Source: VAZQ01 sp963817135 (GTDB lineage Bacteria > Pseudomonadota > Alphaproteobacteria > Rhizobiales > Xanthobacteraceae). Taken from it: a stretch of DNA of 64,000 nucleotides. The notes under the pieces were generated by a model, which was not told the DNA's origin, made no database searches, and worked only from the letters and a program-made list of their open reading frames with translations. Below are positions 1-8,155 of this stretch, one piece after another. The position numbers and the translations under genes are program-made. The stretch spans positions 1 through 64,000 of the forward strand of contig CAWFNG010000014.1 of NCBI GenBank assembly GCA_963817135.1, in the 5' to 3' direction. The stretch's first letter is position 1. Each line of letters opens with the position of its first letter.

Positions 1-60
1 TCAAAGTGTCCAGCCCGGACACATGGGTTACGGTTTATTCCGGACACATGGGTAAAACCT
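1..60. mobile_element. Possible end of an IS481-type insertion sequence
   Basis: The 14-mer CCGGACACATGGGT occurs twice here, at 15-28 and 40-53, 25 bases apart. This arrangement resembles the terminal and subterminal repeats that I recall from IS481-family elements in Bradyrhizobium relatives. No transposase is visible, so the element, if real, either lies left of the window or only its end survives. The boundary is a guess. Confidence 0.3.
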
Positions 61-133
61 TCGCTCCGAACGGATTCTCGAGCGGTTCGAGCCTGCAAGT
101 CTCAATGCTTCTTCAAGGAAAACAAGGTGAAGC

Positions 134-307
134 CTAGGCCAGGCGATTAAGAACTTCCTTAACCTGTTGCAGAACCTTCGCGGTCTTTTCAGCGTAGTAG
201 CCGCTCACAACTGCATTGATAGCCTGCACCTGCGGGTCAAGCGGATTAAACCCAGCGGCTTTAAGGCGTGCATGCAATTCCGTATCGATTTCTGCTTTCT
301 CAAACAT
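134..307 (-). CDS. Small hypothetical protein (57 aa)
   Basis: A 57-codon reading frame begins MFEKAEIDTELHARLKAAGF and ends NRLA before a TAG stop. An upstream CTGAGG about 8 bases before the ATG is a reasonable ribosome-binding site. The product is predicted to be mostly helical and soluble, with no signal peptide. I do not recognise a family. Its regular amphipathic composition and the Shine-Dalgarno site argue that it is translated, but it is short and could be spurious. Confidence 0.45.
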   Translation of the reverse strand: MFEKAEIDTELHARLKAAGFNPLDPQVQAINAVVSGYYAEKTAKVLQQVKEVLNRLA

Positions 308-373
308 GAAGTACCTCAGGAAAGGAACGCCGAAGTTAGAGACCCCATGCTTTATGCGCTTGCAATTAGGCGA

Positions 374-1174
374 TTAATCTAATCGATCGGTGATTTGTTG
401 CAATTTCGCTTTGGCTCTTCGGCTGACCAAATAAATTACGACTATGCTCGCGAGCAAGCCAAATGAGAGAAATGCAATTTTGGATACCCCAAATTCCCGA
501 TCGACTGTGAGTGTCTGTCCTATCATGCCGAAATAAACGTACATTGCCGTAAGGGGTACGATTCCGAAGAACGTCGTGATCGTGTAGGGAACAATCCCTA
601 TTTTAGTCACGCCAAAGAAATAGTTCTGAAAATTGAACGACACTAACAAATTCAGACGCAGCAGGACTGCTATTTGCCAACTCTGTTCCTCGACAGCCGC
701 ATCTATCGCACGCAATACGGGACGGTTTGCAATTAGAAGCTCTACCTTGCCTCGGAGCATATACCGCGACAGAACGAATGCGACCACTGCTGCCGGGGTG
801 GCTGAGATCACGACCAACGGCACCCCCCATGGACCGAACACCAGTCCAGCAGCAACCGACAGCAACTCGGCGGGAGCAAGGAGAAGGACAGAGATTATGA
901 CATAAACAATTGCGAACGCGACTATTCCCAGCGCACCGTGCGCGTGTACCCATTGATTGAAAACCAGCAGAAAATCGTTCTTGAAAACAAAATACGAGCC
1001 GACAAGACCGGCAGCCAAGAAGGCAGTGAAGCCCAACCACAGGAAACGATTGGATAAGGGCACTGAGATTGGCACGCACCGAAGCCAATGGAAAAACGCG
1101 AAAATCTGAGGTTCAGGACGACGGCGCTTATATCGGGTATTGGAATTTGACGGTGCCGATTTCCAGAGTGGCAA
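374..1174 (-). CDS. TVP38/TMEM64 (DedA-like, VTT domain) membrane protein
   Basis: This is an integral inner-membrane protein of the SNARE-associated/VTT family. The hallmark GLVFGPWGVPLVVISATP segment (about residues 110-130) is followed by an FVLSRYMLRG re-entrant region and a conserved helix pair near FGIVPLTAMYVYFG. Hydrophobic segments occur at about residues 43-65, 80-105, 108-135, 190-215 and 230-250, and the C-terminus is basic (RRAKAKLQQ). Family members are thought to move lipids or small ions; the substrate here is unknown. The first 35 residues look non-native, so the true start may be one of the GTG codons near 1063-1075. No operon partner is evident. Confidence 0.8.
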   Translation of the reverse strand: MPLWKSAPSNSNTRYKRRRPEPQIFAFFHWLRCVPISVPLSNRFLWLGFTAFLAAGLVGSYFVFKNDFLLVFNQWVHAHGALGIVAFAIVYVIISVLLLAPAELLSVAAGLVFGPWGVPLVVISATPAAVVAFVLSRYMLRGKVELLIANRPVLRAIDAAVEEQSWQIAVLLRLNLLVSFNFQNYFFGVTKIGIVPYTITTFFGIVPLTAMYVYFGMIGQTLTVDREFGVSKIAFLSFGLLASIVVIYLVSRRAKAKLQQITDRLD

Positions 1175-1188
1175 GTCCGGAAACTTTT

Positions 1189-1365
1189 TCAGCCACGAGA
1201 ATCCAACGAAACTCCAAGGGTGAAGGCCTTCTGTCGCGTTGCTCCAAGGGTCCTCTTCAGTGATCGAGCAATTTTGACTGCTGGGTTCTTTTCCCGAGCA
1301 AGGGACTTTAGCTCCCGAACATCATCCCTGGTCCACTTGCGCTTTGTTGAGTTTCTCTTGGCCAT
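1189..1365 (-). CDS. Small basic hypothetical protein, DNA-binding-like
   Basis: This 58-residue basic protein begins MAKRNSTKRKWTRDDVRELK and ends VSLDSRG. Its W-T-x-x-D-V-x-E-L pattern followed by basic helices resembles a Myb/SANT-like helix-turn-helix, and near-identical small proteins are common in Bradyrhizobium relatives. The ATG at 1365 is chosen because GGAGGG lies just upstream (GGAGGGCGAC-ATG); an in-frame ATG 24 bases earlier has no such site. Function is unknown; nucleic-acid binding is an inference from charge and the predicted fold. Confidence 0.6.
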   Translation of the reverse strand: MAKRNSTKRKWTRDDVRELKSLAREKNPAVKIARSLKRTLGATRQKAFTLGVSLDSRG

Positions 1366-1505
1366 GTCGCCCTCCATCTTAAAAAGCAAAACCCCATAGA
1401 TCAGTCAGGGCTTGCTGGCCGTAGAACGAAATTACGACGAAGTCAAATAATTCCGTACGATTTTGAATCCCTCCAAACGCTCCGACCGGAAGATGCTATC
1501 CGAAG

Positions 1506-1613
1506 TCAATACCGCTGCAGGTCTTGATCTCTCACGGTGATCACGTCGTGACCGGACGCATTGAGAAGCTCCAGCCCGCGGCGTCCGATATTCTCGTCAA
1601 GCTTGGGCTTCAC
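1506..1613 (-). pseudogene. Truncated DUF5615 PIN-like toxin
   Basis: Translation from the GTG at 1613 gives VKPKLDENIGRRGLELLN...VITVRDQDLQRY and then TGA, only 35 residues. The LDEN motif and the H-D-V-x-T-V-R-D run match the N-terminus of DUF5615 PIN-like toxins, which are normally about 110 residues. The GTG overlaps the antitoxin stop by 4 bases (GTGA), the usual coupling in this pair. The remaining PIN-fold acidic residues (a VTLDxDF-type motif) are not found downstream in any frame, so the toxin is probably inactive. Confidence 0.7.
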
Positions 1614-1852
1614 ACGACGCAATCGATAGAAACCGGAACTACGCGTTCGCCTGCAGCTTCCGCTCCGTACGCGATAGCAGCGAGCACATCCTCGTGGACG
1701 GGATGGGGATATTCTGCAAGCAGCTCCACCTCCGTCATGCCATTCGGCAGAAAATCAAGAATGAGCGATACCCAAATCCGGGTACCTTTTATGCAGGGCT
1801 TGCCGCCGCAAATTTCAGGGTCGATGGTGATGCGTTCCAGCAGCGGGTTCAT
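1610..1852 (-). CDS. DUF433 antitoxin (VapB-like)
   Basis: This 80-residue protein begins MNPLLERITIDPEICGGKPC and continues KGTRIWVSLILDFLPNGM with E-L-L-A-E-Y-P near residue 48. That is the classic DUF433 layout: an N-terminal strand, a G-K-P-C-I-x-G-T-R-I motif and a winged helix-turn-helix. These proteins neutralise and autoregulate DUF5615 PIN-like toxins encoded immediately downstream. The start at 1852 follows the conserved family N-terminus; the in-frame extension to 2023 has no family similarity. The partner toxin survives only as a fragment, so this is a solitary antitoxin. Confidence 0.85.
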   Translation of the reverse strand: MNPLLERITIDPEICGGKPCIKGTRIWVSLILDFLPNGMTEVELLAEYPHPVHEDVLAAIAYGAEAAGERVVPVSIDCVV

Positions 1853-2022
1853 AGCGAAATCCTTCACCACTCGTACCACAAGCGAATGGCCATGTCCCCT
1901 GCCGCAAAAGCCACAACCAGCCCCATAGAGGTTCGGCTCCATTCGTTTGTGCAAGACGCGAACGATTTCGACGAGGCCATAGGCAATCCAAAAGGACTGT
2001 AAAATTCCGGTAGTTTCAGACA

Positions 2023-2229
2023 CTACTGTTGCTCAATCACAATCTCCTCTACCGGCCAAACAGCAAAAATCTCACAGACCATACCGATCACGACCAGGGT
2101 CGCGGCTACGATCACGAGAAATCGAATTCTTTCGGGCCTTGCATATTGAGGGATAAGGAAAGGCAAGTACAGGCCGAGGAGAATGCCTATCGCTGTAAGA
2201 ACCAGCCCGAGAATGAGAACTAATTCCAT
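2023..2229 (-). CDS. Small two-helix membrane protein
   Basis: This 68-residue protein begins MELVLILGLVLTAIGILLGL, with hydrophobic helices at about residues 2-28 and 38-60 around a basic loop (ARPERIR), followed by an acidic tail (VEEIVIEQQ). The composition is that of a genuine small inner-membrane protein, but no family is recognised. It lies just downstream of the methyltransferase gene on the same strand with a 23-base gap, so the two may be co-transcribed. Confidence 0.5.
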   Translation of the reverse strand: MELVLILGLVLTAIGILLGLYLPFLIPQYARPERIRFLVIVAATLVVIGMVCEIFAVWPVEEIVIEQQ

Positions 2230-2252
2230 CGCGGTCCATTAAACGGTGCTGA

Positions 2253-3266
2253 CTAAACCATTGTCAGTTGCGCGTCCTTCTTGATCCGCACCTTGCGCCC
2301 ATACGTCTTGCGCTTGTGCTTTGCTTGCGCAGTTTTTCCATTGCTGCCGGCTTGCGCAGCGGCAATTTCCTTGAGTTCCCTTTTCCCCGGATACCTGGCG
2401 CGTCCCACCAGCAAAACCGGCCCGCCATCGCGCGCCTCACGTACCCGGGCTTGCGCAATTCGCACATAGGCAGGGTTGATGTCGATGCCCACATAGCGGC
2501 GGCCCATGCTTTTGGCCACGGCACAGGTTGTGCCTGTCCCGGCGAACGGGTCGAGCACCGTCTCGCCGGGAAAATCACCAACCGCACCGTAGGTATAAAG
2601 CCGCAGCAGGCGCGCGGCGAGCTTCTCGGGAAACGGCGCGGGGTGGTCACCTTCGCGCTTGACGTCTTGCGGATACATGAACCAGACCTGCTGCGCGAGG
2701 TCCAGCCATTCGCTGCGCGAAAGCGCGTTCGCGTCCTTCACATCCTTCTCGAATTTCGGCGGCTTGCCCGGTTTCACGAAGACGTTGATGAATTCAATGG
2801 TGTTGTTCTCGATGATGTTGCCCGGATAAGGGTAGCTTCCGAACATCATTTTCGAGGTTTGCTTCTGCCAGACGAACAGACTGTACCGCTGCAAATCGGT
2901 TTCCTGGAGGATGCGGTGCTCCATGTCGAACGCGATGTTCTTGATGTGGCGCGTATGCTGGTTGATCAGCGTTTTGGGAATCGGCAGGATCGGCGCATTG
3001 ATGCAGAGCTTGCCGTTCGGCCGCAGGACGCGGGCGCACGCGTTCCAGACCGACTGCATGTCGGCAAGATAGGCTTCATAAGACGGCCACGGATTCTTAC
3101 CCTGGTCGTATTCCACCGCCGTCCAATACGGAGGAGAGGTCACCACCAAATCAATACAGCGATCTGGAAAGCTCGCCAGAACCTCGGCGGCATGACCGGT
3201 GAACAGAAGGTTGACGATTTCGCCGGCGCCTCGCATGGACGGCGTTTGGTTACATCGCTTCTGCAT
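2253..3266 (-). CDS. Orphan beta-class DNA methyltransferase (N4-cytosine/N6-adenine)
   Basis: The 337-residue protein has the beta-class order of motifs. Catalytic motif IV TSPPYW is at residues 43-48, motif X-like HPAPFPEKLAARLLRLYT around 208-225, and the AdoMet-binding motif I DPFAGTGTT at 239-247 leads into GRRYVGIDINPAYV. An SPPYW tetrad more often marks N4-cytosine than N6-adenine enzymes, but the two cannot be separated with certainty. A basic tail (KHKRKTYGRKVRIKKD) may help DNA binding. No restriction endonuclease gene lies nearby, so it may be a solitary or regulatory methylase. The start could also be ATG at residue 11. Confidence 0.85.
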   Translation of the reverse strand: MQKRCNQTPSMRGAGEIVNLLFTGHAAEVLASFPDRCIDLVVTSPPYWTAVEYDQGKNPWPSYEAYLADMQSVWNACARVLRPNGKLCINAPILPIPKTLINQHTRHIKNIAFDMEHRILQETDLQRYSLFVWQKQTSKMMFGSYPYPGNIIENNTIEFINVFVKPGKPPKFEKDVKDANALSRSEWLDLAQQVWFMYPQDVKREGDHPAPFPEKLAARLLRLYTYGAVGDFPGETVLDPFAGTGTTCAVAKSMGRRYVGIDINPAYVRIAQARVREARDGGPVLLVGRARYPGKRELKEIAAAQAGSNGKTAQAKHKRKTYGRKVRIKKDAQLTMV

Positions 3267-3386
3267 TATAGGATCGAGTCGCCCCCATCGCTTCAGGCTA
3301 CCTGAGTTGCAATCCCCGGATCAACGGAAAGTTGCAGGACGAGAAACCACCGAGAAGACACAAGGACCATCCCAAAGGACCATCCC

Positions 3387-3791
3387 ATGTCAGCCACACC
3401 TCGCGCGCCCTCGCATTCCGATTTCAAGGCGGAGAACACGCCGGCCCTCGCCTCGCGTTACCTCGATGTGCCGAACATGCCGTGGGAGAAGACGCGTTTC
3501 GCAGGAATTGAGATCAAGGTTCTCTATTCCGATGACAGCGGCATCACCACGGCCTTGTTCAAGCTCGCGCCCGGCGCCGTTGTCCCGCTGCACGAGCATA
3601 CCGCTCTTGAACAGACATTCGTGCTCGAGGGCAGCCTCGAAGATCACGAGGGCGTCTGCGGCCCTGGCCAATTCGTCTGGCGGCCGGCCGGCAATCGGCA
3701 CGAGGCGGTCGCTCCCAACGGGGGCGTGATCCTCGGCTTTTTCCTCAAGCCAAATCGCTTCGCCCAGGGCGAGAAGTTTTTCACCGAATAG
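3387..3791 (+). CDS. Single-domain cupin protein
   Basis: This 134-residue protein has one cupin fold. Motif 1 is PGAVVPLHEHTALEQTFVLEG (residues about 62-82), with His-x-His and Glu metal ligands. Motif 2 is PGQFVWRPAGNRHEA (about 97-111), with the last His ligand. It resembles ChrR-like and acetylacetone-cleaving (Dke1-type) cupins, which bind Fe or Zn. The substrate cannot be told from sequence. AAAGGA about 9 bases upstream supports the ATG start. It is transcribed convergently with the isochorismatase-like gene on the other strand. Confidence 0.8.
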   Translation: MSATPRAPSHSDFKAENTPALASRYLDVPNMPWEKTRFAGIEIKVLYSDDSGITTALFKLAPGAVVPLHEHTALEQTFVLEGSLEDHEGVCGPGQFVWRPAGNRHEAVAPNGGVILGFFLKPNRFAQGEKFFTE

Positions 3792-3846
3792 AAACGTTGG
3801 AAGTCGTCGGTTGAGACAGCTGTAGGCTGCCCTACCGCAATCAATC

Positions 3847-4593
3847 CTACTTCGCCGACGCTGACGTGACCGGGGTCGCTTCCAGCATTTTGTCGAACTC
3901 GTCGTTGTCGACCACCTGCGACCACATCGGATAGACGAAGGTGAGCATCTGCTCGGCCATCCCGTCGACAAAACCTACTGTGCCCTCGCGCAAGGCATAG
4001 ACGTGAAAGCCGAGGTCGTATGCCGACAACACCGTCGCGTAGACGCAGACGTCACTGGTGAATCCCGCCACCGCAACGTTCCTGATGCCCCGGGAGCGGA
4101 GGATTTCGCTCAGTCCGGTTCCGCCAAAGCCGCTGACCTGGCTGCGCGGCGGCAAAAACAGATCCCGCTCTCCCGCTGACGATTTCAGCGGCTCGTAGTA
4201 CGCCGCCTCCTTCGATCCAATCTTCCAGGCGCCGCGGCCGATCTGGCCGCGATGGAAAAGCCCGGGATTCGAAGGATCGAGTTCGCGATAGTCCGCCGTG
4301 TAGCCCTCGGTGATGTGGACGATCAGCGCGCCTTTGGCGCGCGCCTTGCCGACCAGATCGACGATGCGATCGAGCATTTTCGTCTTCGCGTAGTGCTCGG
4401 CGAACTTGCCGTACCAGGCCCCGTCCGGCGCGACGAAATTGGCCTGAAAATCGACGAGCAGGACGGCCGTCTCCCCGCCTTTGATATTCTTCGCGACCGG
4501 CGGCACCGTCTCCGCGCGCGCCGGCACAAGGCTGAGCGCGGCAACTACCGAGGCCACGATCGCACAGCAGGAAATCGGAGCGAGTTGTCTCAT
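3847..4593 (-). CDS. Exported isochorismatase-family (cysteine hydrolase-like) protein
   Basis: The 248-residue protein starts with a Sec signal peptide (hydrophobic residues 9-25, cleavage after ARA). The isochorismatase-like fold follows: Asp48 in VLLVDFQANF and the nucleophile Cys183 in GFTSDVCVYATVLSAYD. The family Lys of the Asp-Lys-Cys triad seems to be Arg150 in PPRSQVSGFGGTGL, so activity is uncertain. The ATG at 4593 is chosen because GGAGG lies 6 bases upstream and the signal peptide follows at once; the open frame further upstream is antisense to the cyclodeaminase gene. It is divergent from that gene across 177 bases. Likely role: periplasmic amide or ester hydrolysis, unproven. 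Confidence 0.8.
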   Translation of the reverse strand: MRQLAPISCCAIVASVVAALSLVPARAETVPPVAKNIKGGETAVLLVDFQANFVAPDGAWYGKFAEHYAKTKMLDRIVDLVGKARAKGALIVHITEGYTADYRELDPSNPGLFHRGQIGRGAWKIGSKEAAYYEPLKSSAGERDLFLPPRSQVSGFGGTGLSEILRSRGIRNVAVAGFTSDVCVYATVLSAYDLGFHVYALREGTVGFVDGMAEQMLTFVYPMWSQVVDNDEFDKMLEATPVTSASAK

Positions 4594-4770
4594 TGCATCC
4601 TCCCGGGAAAAGAGTGAAGTTTCTTTGGCGTCGGTAAGTCTGCTACCCAGAAGGGGTCTTGCGGCAGCTGCTTGCCGATGATCGTACTCCGAAAGCCAAG
4701 TGCGGACCACAGTGCAGGCGGCTGGTGCCGGAACGGCATGCGCAGTAATCTCCCCATCGAAGAGGCAGCC

Positions 4771-5797
4771 ATGACGGCACATGCTCCCCGCTGGATATCC
4801 GAATCGGACGTCGTCGCGTTGATGCATCTCCACGATGCGATCGAGGCCCTTACACGCGGGCTCCTCGAAGAGGCCGCGGGCACTTCCCGCAACATGGAGA
4901 AGACCGCGGCACACTGGGGTAACAGCAGCAATATGCATGCGATCGGCGCGGTTTTCGAAGGCGCGGACGTCTTCGGAACCAAGACCTGGGGGAACACGCC
5001 CGCAGGTTCCACGCCTCTGCTCATCCTGTGGCATGCAACCACGGCGAAGCTTTTGGCAATCATCGAAGCACGCGCGCTCGGCCAGATGCGAACGGCGGCA
5101 ATGTCGGCAATCGCCACAAAGATGGATGAGTGACGAGCGCGCGGATGACCTCGCCATCATCGGCAGCGGGAAACAGGCACTCACCCAGGTTGCGGCGATA
5201 GCGGCGGTCCGGCGCTTGCGGCGCGTGCGCGTTTTCAGCCCGACGCCGGAAAAGCGCAGCGCTTTCGCCGAGCGGCTGCGCAGCACCTTCCCGGGGATTG
5301 AAATCAAGGCGGCGAATGACCCCGCGAGCGCAACCGACGGCGCTTCCATCATCACCCTGATTACGCGCGCCCGGGACCCCGTGATCAACGCAGCCATGGT
5401 CGCGCAGGGAGCGCATGTGAATGCCGCAGGCGCCATTACCCGGGAGCGCAGAGAGTTTGCTCAGGATTTATTTCCGCGCGCAACGCTCGTTGCCGTCGAC
5501 ACATTGCCGGCAACGCGTGCGCTCAGTGCGGAGTTCATCGACTGGTATGACAGCCAGGGCAAGGGCGATTGGACAAGCGTGCAGCGGATCTCGGATATCG
5601 TTGCCGCTCAACGGCCACGGCCCACGCATACCGACCTCTCGCTCTTCAAGCCGATGGGGATGGGCATTTCCGATGTCGCGCTTGGAATTGAAATCATCCG
5701 GCGGGCGGAAGCATCCGCAATGGGCCGCACGATCCTCCCTCCGGGGCTCGCTACGCCTCGCATTTCCAGCATTTCGAAACAGGAGACTGCAGCATGA
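4771..5797 (+). pseudogene. Ornithine cyclodeaminase/mu-crystallin family protein, +1 frameshift
   Basis: The first part runs from MTAHAPRWISESDVVALMH to ARALGQMRTAAMSAIAT. A one-base insertion, probably in AAA 5118-5120, then shifts the frame, and the rest continues WMSDERADDLAIIGSGKQAL with the Rossmann motif G-S-G-K-Q-A. Removing one A gives a 341-residue protein, normal for the family, which includes ornithine cyclodeaminase, alanine dehydrogenase and ketimine reductases (NAD-dependent, cytosolic). AGAGG precedes the ATG. The stop overlaps the next gene by ATGA, so the two are translationally coupled. It heads a catabolic cluster; the substrate is not predictable. Confidence 0.8.
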
Positions 5798-6894
5798 CCC
5801 AGGCGATTATTCGCGACATCAGCGGCGAGGTCGCTCCCCCCTCCCTCGATCTGTGGGAGCCGGTCATCATCACGGGCGAACAGATTTCTGCCGAGGCGCA
5901 ACGGCTGGCTTCACTTGCACGCCCGGCAAACGGCCGACGCGAGTCGATGTTCATTCATCCTCGCGCCAGCGCTCCCGGCAATGGCCTCGCCCCCGGCATC
6001 CGCGTCGTATTGAGCGTCCTCAAGCCAGGTGAGGAGACGGCGCCGATACGGCATAACTCGACGCAGGTGAATTTCTGCATCCGGGGCTCGGGTAGCGCGA
6101 ATGTCGGCGACACCAGGGTCCGCTACCGCCAGTACGATGTCTGGAACACGCCTTCGTTCCGCACCTATACGCACCGCAACGATGGCGACGATCTTCAGGT
6201 CCGGCTGACCTATTCGAACGCCCCAGTGCTGGAAATGCTCAATATCCACATCGTCGAGGAACGGCCGCTGGCGGCCGAGCAGAAAGTGTCCAAGGAGGAT
6301 GAGCAGCGCGAAGATCCGCGGCGAAAGAGTCCGTATGGCATGGTCACGCTCGAGAATGGCTCGCAGCTGATGCCATATGAGATCCTCATCAATCCGGCCG
6401 CGGTTGAATCCAACGCTCTGCATTGGCCGTGGGCACAGGTGAAAACCCATCTCGACAAACTGGAGTCGCTCGGAAAAAACTACATCGGCCGCCGCCTGTA
6501 CATGATGTACAATCCCATGACCGGCCGCACGAACGGCTGTACGCCCTCGTACTTTGCGACCATCACCATTCGCCCGCCAAAGATCGTCGACCGCCCGCAC
6601 CGGCACACTTCCGCGGCGATCAACTATTATTTCCACGGTCGCGGCCGCAGCACCGTGGAGGGCAAGGTATATGAATGGAAGGCCGGCGATCTGATGCTCT
6701 CCGCGCCCGGCTGGGGAGTGCACAATCATGCTTCCTACGATGAGCCGGTCTACGAGCTCACCGTGCAGGATCAGCCGCTCAACATCTATATGGAGTCGTT
6801 GCTCTGGCAGGAGGACCTCAAGCATCCCGCCGCACTTCTCGGCTCCGAGGCCGGTTTCGGCACAAACCGGGCGCGAATGGTCGCGGCGGAATAG
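5794..6894 (+). CDS. Bicupin, gentisate 1,2-dioxygenase-like
   Basis: The 366-residue protein has two cupin domains. One, around residues 70-130, contains IRHNSTQVNFCIRGSG. The other, around 260-330, contains PHRHTSAAINYYFHGRG and GDLMLSAPGWGVHNHA, which supply His ligands for a non-haem iron. Size and layout match gentisate / 1-hydroxy-2-naphthoate / salicylate ring-cleaving dioxygenases, cytosolic Fe(II) enzymes opening ortho/para-dihydroxylated rings. It overlaps the upstream gene by 4 bases and is followed after 13 bases by a dihydroxyphthalate-decarboxylase-like gene, which supports an aromatic catabolic role. The exact substrate is inferred only at family level. Confidence 0.8.
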   Translation: MTQAIIRDISGEVAPPSLDLWEPVIITGEQISAEAQRLASLARPANGRRESMFIHPRASAPGNGLAPGIRVVLSVLKPGEETAPIRHNSTQVNFCIRGSGSANVGDTRVRYRQYDVWNTPSFRTYTHRNDGDDLQVRLTYSNAPVLEMLNIHIVEERPLAAEQKVSKEDEQREDPRRKSPYGMVTLENGSQLMPYEILINPAAVESNALHWPWAQVKTHLDKLESLGKNYIGRRLYMMYNPMTGRTNGCTPSYFATITIRPPKIVDRPHRHTSAAINYYFHGRGRSTVEGKVYEWKAGDLMLSAPGWGVHNHASYDEPVYELTVQDQPLNIYMESLLWQEDLKHPAALLGSEAGFGTNRARMVAAE

Positions 6895-6907
6895 CAGCAC
6901 TAGTCCA

Positions 6908-7958
6908 ATGGCTGAACGCGTGTCCGCGCCGGAACGCAAAGCGCAATGCGTCATCAGTGCCGGCGGGACCGCGTTGGTGCATCTGACGCTTGCGGTCTGC
7001 GATTACGAGCACGTGCGCGAGATCACCCAGGGGATCGTGCGGGCGGATGGCATTACGCTCACGCCGCTCATCTTTCCCTCAATCGAGGAGATTACCTTTC
7101 GCTTTACTAGGTCGCTGGAATGGGACGTCTCGGAGCTGTCGTTCGGGAAATACATTTCCCTCGCCTCGCAAGGGGATGCGCCGATGGTGGCAATTCCGGT
7201 GTTCCCCTCACGGGTGCATCGCCATTCCGCAATCTATGTGCGCAACGACCGCGGCATCGGCAGCGCCAGGGATCTCGAGGGCCGCGCCGTCGGAATTCCG
7301 GAATGGGCACAGACGGCCGGCATTTACGTGCGTGGAATTCTCGCCGACGAATACGCAGTCGATCTCGCCAAAATCCACTGGATGCAGGCCGGCGTCAATG
7401 AACCCGGACGGGCGGAGAAGGTGGAGCTGAAGCTGCCGGCCGGGATCAGCTATCAGGCGCGGCCTGACACCAGTCTTTCGGCCATGCTCGAGCAGCGGCG
7501 CGGTGGACGCGGTCATCTCCGCAAGGGCGCCGAAGGCATTCGTTCCCGGCGGCAATGTCGTGCGCCTGTTCCCAGACTATCGCGCCGAGGAGCAGCGCTT
7601 CTTCAAGAAGACCGGCATTTTCCCCGTCATGCACCTGATCACCATCCGCCGGGCAGTGTTCGAGCAGCATCCCTGGGTCGCCATGAACCTGTTCAAGATG
7701 TTTGACACGGCCAAGCGGCGCTGCTTCGAGCGAATGCGAGACATCACCTGCGCGCGTATTCCGCTGCCGTGGGCGGCGGCGATCGTCGAGGAGATCGCCG
7801 AAGACTTCGGGCCAGACCCTTACCCTTATGGCATCGAGGAAAGCCAACGGACCCTCGAGGCGTTTTGCCGCTACGCCAATGAACAAGGGGTGACCCATCG
7901 GCGGATGACGGTTGACGATCTGTTCCCGCGCGAAGTTCGCGCCATGGCGAGGGTTTGA
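6908..7958 (+). pseudogene. 4,5-dihydroxyphthalate decarboxylase-like protein, +1 frameshift
   Basis: The N-terminal part (from MAERVSAPERKAQC) contains LTLAVCDYEHVREITQG and GIPEWAQTAGIYVRGILADEY. After about 7496-7502 the frame shifts by one inserted base, and the C-terminal part continues AVDAVISARAPKAF, NVVRLFPDYRAEEQRFFKKT, GIFPVMHLITIRR. Restored length is 349 residues, as expected for this family (Pht5-like decarboxylases with a periplasmic-binding-protein-type fold). These enzymes decarboxylate dihydroxyphthalate to protocatechuate, but many relatives are uncharacterised. Position behind the bicupin dioxygenase suggests an aromatic carboxylate pathway. Confidence 0.75.
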
Positions 7959-8051
7959 CCTAGTCGCGGGCGTCCTAATTTCGTCCGCATTGCATGAAAG
8001 CTTGGCACATGCGCGCGGCTCGGCAACCATCCGTTAACGATAAGCTATGCC

Positions 8052-8110
8052 CAACGTCGTCATGCTTGGCCCCGTGCCGGGTATCCACGTCTTTCTTTGT
8101 TGCAAGACGT
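8052..8110. repeat. Intergenic repeat fragment with hairpin
   Basis: The stretch CGTCGTCATGC...CCGTGCCGGGTATCCACGTC resembles a widespread intergenic repeat of Bradyrhizobium relatives. It ends in the inverted repeat ACGTCTT (8087-8093) / AAGACGT (8104-8110). An open frame crosses it, but I regard that as non-coding. Confidence 0.5.
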
Positions 8111-8155
8111 CGGCCAGCGTAACCGGAAAACTTGTAATTCTGATCGCCGGCCGTC

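Noticed and set aside
1853..2022. N-terminal extension of the DUF433 antitoxin up to 2023
   Set aside because: The added residues have no family similarity, are rich in Gly, Cys and His, and the family N-terminus begins at 1852.
4594..5436. Long minus-strand frame extending the isochorismatase-like gene to about 529 codons
   Set aside because: The extension is antisense to the cyclodeaminase-like gene, has no family similarity, and a strong GGAGG plus signal peptide mark the start at 4593.
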